Shown here: positions 1 to 5,303 of the stretch, piece after piece | Numbering within the stretch: the stretch's first letter is position 1 | Layout: each line of letters begins with the position of its first letter | Origin: an uncultured Lachnospiraceae bacterium | GTDB lineage: Bacteria > Bacillota > Clostridia > Lachnospirales > Lachnospiraceae | Assembly (NCBI GenBank): GCA_905236925.1 | Contig: CAJOQS010000169.1 | Coordinates: 1-8,508, forward strand | Reading direction: 5' to 3' | Length of the DNA stretch: 8,508 bases | The notes under the pieces: generated by a model | Told to the model about the DNA's origin: nothing | What the model saw: the letters and a program-made list of their open reading frames with translations, nothing else | Database searches by the model: none | Made by a program: the position numbers and the translations under genes

Positions 1-710
1 AGATGGTGGAGCACATGATGAAATGCGGTGCCAATGCGGTCCTTACCAAACCGCTCAGGGCCGAAGCCATGAAGGATGTCATGGGGAAGCTTCTGCCCCG
101 TGTTCACGGTATAGAGGATGAGGTTCTCGACGCCATGATGGAGGATGACCTCGAAAGCTTTCTCGAACTGGTCGATCTTTTCTGCGGCGACATTCCCGAG
201 AAAAGGGGACGTATCGAGGACGCGCTTGCGATATCCGACTATCAGTCCTATACGGTTGAAGTCCACAGGATCAAAAGTGAATGCAAGATACTCGGAGCGA
301 ACGAGCTGGCAGATACCGCCAAGGAGCTCGAGTTCGCCGGAAAGGCGATCACGGGGGCTGTTCCGAATGACAGGAGCGATGCCGAGAACAAGCTCCTTAT
401 AGAAGAGAATACTCCAAGGGTGCTCCATGCCCTTGATACAATGCTGATCGAGCTGCGCGCACTTACCGCTGAGAGCGACGGAAGCTGCGGGGCTGAGGAC
501 GAACCTGAGTGTGAATGCGGCTCACGGAGCGGATCGGATCACGAGACCGGAACGGAGGCTTCCTCGCAGGCGGGGGAGGTCAAAACGGAGCTTGAGAGGA
601 TACTCAGGTATACCGCGCATGCCGAGGAGGCATTCGCCGAAGGAGACCATTCACTTGCAAGGGAATGGCTCACGGAAATAAGAGACGCGCTTAAGGCGCT
701 TATCGGATAG
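1..710 (+). CDS. Receiver + Hpt domain signalling protein, C-terminal part (5' truncated)
   Basis: The reading frame is open at the left edge, so this is the C-terminal end of a longer protein, probably a hybrid sensor histidine kinase or a receiver-Hpt protein. The first visible residues carry the end of a receiver domain: the ATG at 3 is an internal Met, and the 'LTKPL' stretch holds the conserved Lys and cis-Pro. An Hpt domain follows (about residues 38-115, counted from base 3). Its 'VHRIKSECKILGA' motif contains the likely phosphoacceptor His88, whose codon is 264-266. After the Hpt core comes an acidic, Cys/Ser/Gly-rich linker (about 155-190), then a terminal helical segment. In such proteins phosphate passes from a receiver Asp to the Hpt His and on to a response regulator. 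The input signal and partner cannot be read here, because sensor and kinase domains would lie upstream. The gene ends 10 bases before sufC. Confidence 0.85.
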   Translation, partial: MVEHMMKCGANAVLTKPLRAEAMKDVMGKLLPRVHGIEDEVLDAMMEDDLESFLELVDLFCGDIPEKRGRIEDALAISDYQSYTVEVHRIKSECKILGANELADTAKELEFAGKAITGAVPNDRSDAENKLLIEENTPRVLHALDTMLIELRALTAESDGSCGAEDEPECECGSRSGSDHETGTEASSQAGEVKTELERILRYTAHAEEAFAEGDHSLAREWLTEIRDALKALIG

Positions 711-720
711 GAATGAACAT

Positions 721-1458
721 ATGCTTGAATTACAGAACCTTACTTTTACCGCAAGCGATGAAAACGGAACGAAGGACATAATCCGGAATCTGAGTTTTAC
801 GCTTGAGGACAACAAATTCTATGTTATAACCGGCCCCAACGGCAGCGGCAAGTCGACTCTTGCCAAGCTGATCGCCGGTCTGTACAAGCCGGAGGCCGGA
901 CGCATCATCTTCAACGGAGAAGACATAACGGACATGTCGATCACCGAGAGGGCTAGGGCAGGCATCAGCTTTGCCTTCCAGCAGCCGGTCCGCTTTAAGG
1001 GCATCACGGTAAAGGATCTTATACAGCTGGCCGCGAACGGTCCGGACAAAAAGGATCATACGGCCGATGTCTGCGATTATCTCTCGGAAGTCGGACTTTG
1101 CGCGAGAGACTATATCAACCGCGAAGTCAATGCATCTCTTTCGGGCGGCGAGCTCAAAAGGATCGAGATAGCGATGACACTTGCGAGAAAGACTCAGTTC
1201 ACCGTTTTCGACGAGCCCGAGGCGGGTATCGACCTCTGGAGCTTCAACAATCTCATCAAGGTATTTGAGAGGCTTCACGACGAGACGCACGGTTCGATAG
1301 TGATCATCTCACATCAGGAACGTATCATAAACATCGCGGATGAGATCATCCTTCTGGCTGACGGCGAAATAGCCAAGACGGGTTCGAAGGATGAGGTCAT
1401 GCCTCTGCTCATGAGCGGAAACATCGCAAAGGCAGGCTGCGGAAAGGGAAAAGTTTGA
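721..1458 (+). CDS. sufC: SufC-like Fe-S cluster assembly ATPase
   Basis: A 245-residue soluble ABC ATPase that would power Fe-S cluster assembly on the SufB-like partner encoded next. Visible motifs are Walker A 'GPNGSGKST' (38-46), a Q-loop 'FAFQQP' (85-90), the ABC signature 'LSGGELKR' (140-147), Walker B 'FTVFDEPEAGID' with catalytic Glu165, and H-loop His198 in 'IIISH'-like context. There are no membrane segments, and length fits SufC (about 250). The post-Walker B segment 'DEPEAGIDLWSF' differs from the 'DSGLD' form of classical SufC as I remember it, and looks like the short SufC of anaerobes and archaea (SmsC type). The ATG at 721 has AGGAA at 709-713 with 7-base spacing. The stop overlaps or nearly touches the next gene, indicating translational coupling. 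A generic ABC transporter ATPase is unlikely given the SufB-like neighbour. Confidence 0.93.
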   Translation: MLELQNLTFTASDENGTKDIIRNLSFTLEDNKFYVITGPNGSGKSTLAKLIAGLYKPEAGRIIFNGEDITDMSITERARAGISFAFQQPVRFKGITVKDLIQLAANGPDKKDHTADVCDYLSEVGLCARDYINREVNASLSGGELKRIEIAMTLARKTQFTVFDEPEAGIDLWSFNNLIKVFERLHDETHGSIVIISHQERIINIADEIILLADGEIAKTGSKDEVMPLLMSGNIAKAGCGKGKV

Positions 1459-1460
1459 TT

Positions 1461-2378
1461 ATGGATGATATTCAGAAGAGGCTGCTCGAGGAGGTCGCAG
1501 ACCTTCATGAGGTCCCCGAGGGAGCCTATAATATAAGGGCCAACGGTGCCGGGGCAGGCCGCAGGTCAACCGCAAATATCGAGATCACGACCAAGGAAGA
1601 CAAGCCCGGGATCGATATCCGGATCAAGGACGGAACGACTCACGAGAGCGTGCATATACCGGTCATCATTAGTGAGACCGGACTTACCGAAGCCGTATAC
1701 AACGATTTTTATATCGGCGAGGACTGCGACATAACCATTATCGCAGGCTGCGGAATACATAACTGCGGAACGCAGAAGTCACAGCATGACGGAATACATA
1801 CCTTCTTTGTCGGAAGGAATTCAAAGGTCCGCTACGTGGAGAAGCACTACGGCGAAGGGGAAGGAACCGGTGATATCGTCCTGAACCCCCAGACGATCGT
1901 CCATCTTGACGAGGGCTCATACCTCGAAATGGAAACGGTCCAGATCAAGGGAGTCGATTCGACGGTCCGCGTTACAAAGGGCGATGTTGCAGCGAAAGCA
2001 ACGCTTGTCGTCAAAGAGAAGATCATGACCCACGGCAAACAGCTTGCCGAGACCTCGTTCGATGTGGATCTGAACGGTGAGGGCTGCGGCTGCAATCTTA
2101 TGTCACGTTCGGTGGCGCGTGACAGCTCAGTGCAGGTATTCAGGTCGGATATCCGGGGCAACAGCGAATGCCACGGACATTCGGAATGTGACGCCATCAT
2201 AATGGACAACGCAAGGGTCGACGCTATTCCCGCCCTGTCGGCAAACAATGTCGACGCGGCACTTATACATGAGGCCGCGATAGGAAAGATCGCAGGTGAG
2301 CAGATCACCAAGCTCATGACTCTGGGCCTTACGGAAGAGGAAGCGGAGGCCATGATAGTCAACGGATTCTTGAAATAA
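1461..2378 (+). CDS. sufB: Short SufB/SufD-like Fe-S cluster scaffold protein
   Basis: About 305 residues, much shorter than E. coli SufB (about 495), keeping mostly the beta-helix core and C-terminal SufC-binding helices. The C-terminus matches SufB closely: 'SECDAIIMDNARV', then 'LIHEAAIGKI', then 'EEAEAMIVNGF'. Counted from ATG 1461, Cys243 aligns with the cluster-assembly Cys405 of E. coli SufB, and His270-Glu271 align with its His433-Glu434 (alignment from memory). 'AGCGIHNCG' gives Cys97 and Cys102 near the region of SufB Cys254. It probably homodimerises and binds two SufC subunits. Start: ATG 1461 lies 2 bases after the sufC stop, with a purine-rich site around 1443-1450. An in-frame TTG at 1455, overlapping the sufC stop by 4 bases, is the alternative. 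No separate SufD, SufS or SufU is present here, so the sulfur donor is unknown. The symbol could equally be sufD or smsB. Confidence 0.9.
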   Translation: MDDIQKRLLEEVADLHEVPEGAYNIRANGAGAGRRSTANIEITTKEDKPGIDIRIKDGTTHESVHIPVIISETGLTEAVYNDFYIGEDCDITIIAGCGIHNCGTQKSQHDGIHTFFVGRNSKVRYVEKHYGEGEGTGDIVLNPQTIVHLDEGSYLEMETVQIKGVDSTVRVTKGDVAAKATLVVKEKIMTHGKQLAETSFDVDLNGEGCGCNLMSRSVARDSSVQVFRSDIRGNSECHGHSECDAIIMDNARVDAIPALSANNVDAALIHEAAIGKIAGEQITKLMTLGLTEEEAEAMIVNGFLK

Positions 2379-2440
2379 AACACAGGTAGTGCCGGCATCC
2401 GGAATGGAGGTCGGCACTGGCGTGTTAATAGTATTTTAAT
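2379..2440 (+). terminator. Imperfect stem-loop after sufB, possible terminator
   Basis: Directly after the sufB stop, AACAC (2379-2383) pairs with GTGTT (2422-2426), and AGTGCCG (2388-2394) pairs with CGGCACT (2412-2418). A small asymmetric internal loop separates the two stems, and the apical loop is 17 bases. An A/T-rich stretch with a broken T run (2425-2442) follows. The pairing is seen directly. Function as a rho-independent terminator is inferred and only moderately supported, since the T tract is weak and interrupted. Confidence 0.5.
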
Positions 2441-2469
2441 TTGAGTCACGGAGTTTTAGATGATATCAT
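2441..2469 (+). promoter_or_regulatory. Candidate sigma70-type promoter for the DUF3737 gene
   Basis: TTGAGT (2441-2446, 4 of 6 to TTGACA) and TATCAT (2464-2469, 5 of 6 to TATAAT) are separated by exactly 17 bases. They lie 50-80 bases upstream of the DUF3737 start, in the only sizeable intergenic region of the window and just after a stem-loop. The -10 box sits inside the perfect 10-base palindrome ATGATATCAT (2460-2469), which might also be an operator half or chance. The promoter is an inference from consensus match and position. Confidence 0.5.
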
Positions 2470-2502
2470 GATAAATGGTTGCTTTACAGTTATACGCATA
2501 AC

Positions 2503-2511
2503 AAGGAAAGG
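2503..2511 (+). promoter_or_regulatory. Ribosome binding site fixing the DUF3737 start
   Basis: AAGGAAAGG lies 9 bases before ATG 2521. This selects 2521 over the upstream in-frame TTG at 2479, which has no Shine-Dalgarno sequence, and over the out-of-frame ATG at 2513. Confidence 0.7.
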
Positions 2512-2520
2512 TATGAGATC

Positions 2521-3396
2521 ATGAAAGAATATAACCGTGAGATATTGACGGGCGAGCGCGCTGCTTTTGCCTCAAAGGATTCTGTTTTTACCGAATGCAT
2601 TTTCCAGGATGGCGAATCGCCTCTTAAGGAAAGCAGTGATATTGAAGTCAGGGGATGCATGTTCAGGTGGAAGTATCCTCTCTGGTATGTTAAAAACGCT
2701 AAGATAACGGATACAAAATGGTTTGAGATGGCCCGCGCGGGAGTATGGTATTCGAACGGTCTTACCGTTTCGGATTCTGTTCTGCAGGCACCGAAGAATT
2801 TCAGAAGGTGCAGGGATATTTCCCTGACGAACGTGACCTTCACCAACGCCGCGGAAACACTCTGGAGCTGCGAAAAGGTAGCGCTGAAAAACGTTTCGGC
2901 GAAGGGTGACTATTTTGCGATGAATTCGTCGGATATGGAGATAGACGGCCTTATTCTCGACGGAAACTATTCGTTTGACGGTGTAAAGCGCGTGACAGTC
3001 AGAAATTCCAAGCTCCTTTCAAAGGATTCGTTCTGGAACAGCGAGGATGTTACGGTATATGACAGCTTTATATCGGGTGAGTATCTCGGATGGAACTCGA
3101 AGAATCTGACACTTGTGAACTGTACGATAGAATCTCTTCAGGGCATGTGCTACATAGACGGCCTCGTGATGAAGAACTGTACCCTGCTCGACACCACGCT
3201 TGCCTTTGAGTACTCGAACGTTGACGCGGAGATATCCTCGGGCATCGCAAGCGTTCTGAACCCTGCGTCGGGAACAATCAGGGTCGAGCACATCGGGGAG
3301 CTTATTCTGGAAAAGGATCAGATCGATCCTTCAAAAACCCGGATCATCTGCAATGATATAGCGGAGAGATCGGATATCGTAAGCTGGAGAAGATAG
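2521..3396 (+). CDS. DUF3737 family protein, predicted right-handed beta-helix
   Basis: A 291-residue protein that I recognise as DUF3737, a family of unknown function. It has no signal peptide or membrane segment, so it is probably cytoplasmic. The sequence is built of about nine degenerate rungs of roughly 20 residues, each with an alternating hydrophobic strand followed by Asn/Asp-Ser/Cys turns. Examples are 'VKNAKITDTKWF', 'RCRDISLTNVTF', 'GVKRVTVRNSKL', 'NSEDVTVYDSFI' and 'NSKNLTLVNCTI'. This is the pattern of a pectate-lyase-like parallel beta-helix. Near the N-terminus 'FQDGESPLKES' and 'FRWKYPLWY' are typical conserved family segments. The aromatic-rich inner turns ('WNS', 'WSC', 'FWNS') could line a ligand groove, but no catalytic triad is evident. 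The stop is 17 bases before the next gene, a PatB/MalY-type lyase, so both are probably co-transcribed. I recall this pairing from other Firmicutes, which hints at a shared but unknown role. Confidence 0.88.
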   Translation: MKEYNREILTGERAAFASKDSVFTECIFQDGESPLKESSDIEVRGCMFRWKYPLWYVKNAKITDTKWFEMARAGVWYSNGLTVSDSVLQAPKNFRRCRDISLTNVTFTNAAETLWSCEKVALKNVSAKGDYFAMNSSDMEIDGLILDGNYSFDGVKRVTVRNSKLLSKDSFWNSEDVTVYDSFISGEYLGWNSKNLTLVNCTIESLQGMCYIDGLVMKNCTLLDTTLAFEYSNVDAEISSGIASVLNPASGTIRVEHIGELILEKDQIDPSKTRIICNDIAERSDIVSWRR

Positions 3397-3413
3397 CGGA
3401 GGCTTAGGCTTAT

Positions 3414-5249
3414 ATGAAGTATGATTTTGACGAGACGGTTTCAAGACGCGGAACCGATTCAATGAAATGGAGCGTGGCGGACAACGAGCTTCCCATGTCG
3501 ATCGCGGACATGGACTTCAAGGCTGCTCCCGAGATAAGGGAAGCGCTCATGAAGAAACTCGAGCACGGCGTGTTCGGATACACGGAGGTCACCGACGAGT
3601 GGTACGATGCCTATATCTCATGGTGGAGGGACCGTCACAACTTCACTATGGAGAAGGACTGGCTGATGTTCTGCACCGGAACCGTGGCGGCCATTTCAAG
3701 CACCGTCAGAAAGCTTACGACACCCAACGAGAATGTAGTCGTTCAGACACCTGTTTACAATATCTTTTTCAATTCTATAATCAACAACGGCTGCAGGGCG
3801 CTTGAAAGCCCGCTGCTGCTTGAAAACGGAAGATATGAGATGGACTTTGAGGATCTGGAGAGGAAGCTCGCCGATCCTCAGACAAGTCTTATGATACTTT
3901 GCAATCCCCAGAACCCCGGAGGCAGGATATGGACCGCGAAGGAGCTGGCAAGGGTCGGTGAATTGTGCGTGAAATACGGCGTTGCCGTTATCTCGGACGA
4001 GATACACTGTGACCTGACTCTCCCCGGGAAGGATTATGTTCCCTTCGCTTCGGTATCGGATGACTGCAGGAAATGCGGCATCGTGTGCATCGCACCGACC
4101 AAGGCATTTAACATCGCGGGCATCCAGACCGCAGCAATCTGTGTTCCGGACCCGTTCCTCAGGCACAAGGTATGGCGCGCGATCAACACCGATGAGGTTG
4201 CCGAGCCCAACGCCTTTGCGGTTACTGCTGCGACAGCGGCACTCGCGCACGGGGGAGCATGGATCGATGAATTAAAGGTATACCTTGCGGAGAACAGAAG
4301 GTTTGCTGCGGAATATATCCGGGACAATATCCCTTCCCTTCAAGTTGTGGATGCTGAAGCCACCTATCTTTTGTGGGTCGATGCGAGGAATGTGCCCGTT
4401 GGGGCAGAAGCATCCGGCACCGGGGAAACAAAGGATGAGTATCTGGTCCGTCACATAAGAAAGGAAACCGGCCTTATACTCTGCGCGGGCAGGGAATACG
4501 GCCGCGCCGGAGAAGGCTTCCTGAGGATATCGATGGCGTGCCCACGCTCTGAACTTAAGGACGCGCTCGAACGCTTAAAACGCGGTATGGAAAGCCTCAG
4601 AAGCTACCGCTACATTTTTTTTGATCTTGACGGAACACTTACGGAATCCGGAGAGGGAATAGTCAACGCGGCGAAGTACGCTTTCGGTAAAATGGGCATG
4701 GACATACCCTCGGATCAGGAGCTCCTGAGCTTTGTCGGTCCGCCTCTTTCCGCGAGCTTCCCGAGGTACGGAGTTTCGCCGGAGGATGTTCCGAAGGCCG
4801 TAAGCATATTCAGGGAGTATTACAATGAGCGGGGATGGTGCGAGAACAGGCTCTATCCCGGTATAGGACAGATGTGTGAGAAACTGGCGGAATACGGCTA
4901 CAAGCTGATCGTCGCCACCTCAAAAAGAGAAACTCAGGCAGTAAGGATCATTGAACATTTCGGGCTTGCCCCCTTCTTTACCGATGTTATCGGCAACGAT
5001 GAGCAGAAGGGCAGGGCGGGAAAGGCCGATGTCATAAAGTATCTGCTTGAAAAGCACGGTATCGGGGATCCGAAGAACGAGGTCGTAATGATCGGAGACA
5101 GGTACTATGACGTGGAAGGCGCCGCGGAATTCGGAATAGGGACGATCGGCGTGACCTACGGATACGGAACGGAAAAAGAACTGGTGGATGCGGGCGCGAT
5201 AAGAACGGCAGGTTCTGTCGCGGAGCTTGAAGGACTTCTGATCACTTAA
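3414..5249 (+). CDS. Fusion of PatB/MalY-type C-S beta-lyase and HAD-family phosphatase
   Basis: A 611-residue two-domain protein. Residues 1-395 form a fold-type I PLP enzyme of the MalY/PatB group, whose members cleave cystathionine or cysteine to a thiol or sulfide, pyruvate and ammonia. Visible residues are Tyr115 ('TPVYNIFFN'), Asn167 ('NPQNPGGR'), Asp195 ('ISDEIHCD', pyridine nitrogen), Lys230 ('PTKAFNIAG', Schiff base) and Arg371 ('FLRISMACP', carboxylate). Residues 398-611 form a HAD hydrolase of the phosphoglycolate phosphatase/5'-nucleotidase-like group: motif I 'DLDGT' (Asp404, Asp406), motif II near Thr502 ('VATSK'), motif III Lys537 and motif IV 'GDRYYD' (Asp562, Asp566), with a helical cap between I and II. 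All catalytic residues look intact. The lyase normally ends near residue 392, and the HAD core begins about 8 residues later without a linker. GGAGG at 3398-3402 precedes ATG 3414. The HAD substrate cannot be predicted. Confidence 0.88.
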   Translation: MKYDFDETVSRRGTDSMKWSVADNELPMSIADMDFKAAPEIREALMKKLEHGVFGYTEVTDEWYDAYISWWRDRHNFTMEKDWLMFCTGTVAAISSTVRKLTTPNENVVVQTPVYNIFFNSIINNGCRALESPLLLENGRYEMDFEDLERKLADPQTSLMILCNPQNPGGRIWTAKELARVGELCVKYGVAVISDEIHCDLTLPGKDYVPFASVSDDCRKCGIVCIAPTKAFNIAGIQTAAICVPDPFLRHKVWRAINTDEVAEPNAFAVTAATAALAHGGAWIDELKVYLAENRRFAAEYIRDNIPSLQVVDAEATYLLWVDARNVPVGAEASGTGETKDEYLVRHIRKETGLILCAGREYGRAGEGFLRISMACPRSELKDALERLKRGMESLRSYRYIFFDLDGTLTESGEGIVNAAKYAFGKMGMDIPSDQELLSFVGPPLSASFPRYGVSPEDVPKAVSIFREYYNERGWCENRLYPGIGQMCEKLAEYGYKLIVATSKRETQAVRIIEHFGLAPFFTDVIGNDEQKGRAGKADVIKYLLEKHGIGDPKNEVVMIGDRYYDVEGAAEFGIGTIGVTYGYGTEKELVDAGAIRTAGSVAELEGLLIT

Positions 5250-5289
5250 AGGGCTGTCCGATAACACAGGATTAAACATAAAACACAAT

Positions 5290-5294
5290 AGGAG
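5290..5294 (+). promoter_or_regulatory. Ribosome binding site fixing the GH3 start
   Basis: AGGAG lies 9 bases before ATG 5304. The in-frame ATG at 5295 directly abuts the site and is too close to use it, so 5304 is preferred. Confidence 0.75.
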
Positions 5295-5303
5295 ATGGGG
5301 CTT

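Noticed and set aside
730..1290. A 186-codon minus-strand open frame over sufC.
   Set aside because: It is antisense to all ABC ATPase motifs of sufC and shows no recognisable family.
1847..2449. A 200-codon minus-strand open frame over the sufB 3' half.
   Set aside because: It is antisense to the best conserved part of the SufB-like protein. The translation is Ser/Pro/Arg-rich without recognisable domains.
2479..2520. Extended DUF3737 start at TTG 2479.
   Set aside because: It would add 14 residues without family similarity, has no ribosome binding site and would overlap the leader just after the candidate -10. ATG 2521 has a strong site.
4587..5249. Separate translation of the HAD domain from the internal ATG at 4587.
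   Set aside because: There is no convincing ribosome binding site upstream (the sequence before it is cgcttaaaacgcggt), and the frame is continuous from the lyase. A fused product is the simpler reading, although an internal start cannot be excluded.
5250..5303. A possible promoter or terminator between the lyase-HAD gene and GH3.
   Set aside because: I found no inverted repeat and only weak matches to -35/-10 boxes (such as CATAAA at a 17-base distance from CTGTCC), which are not better than chance in this 54-base gap.
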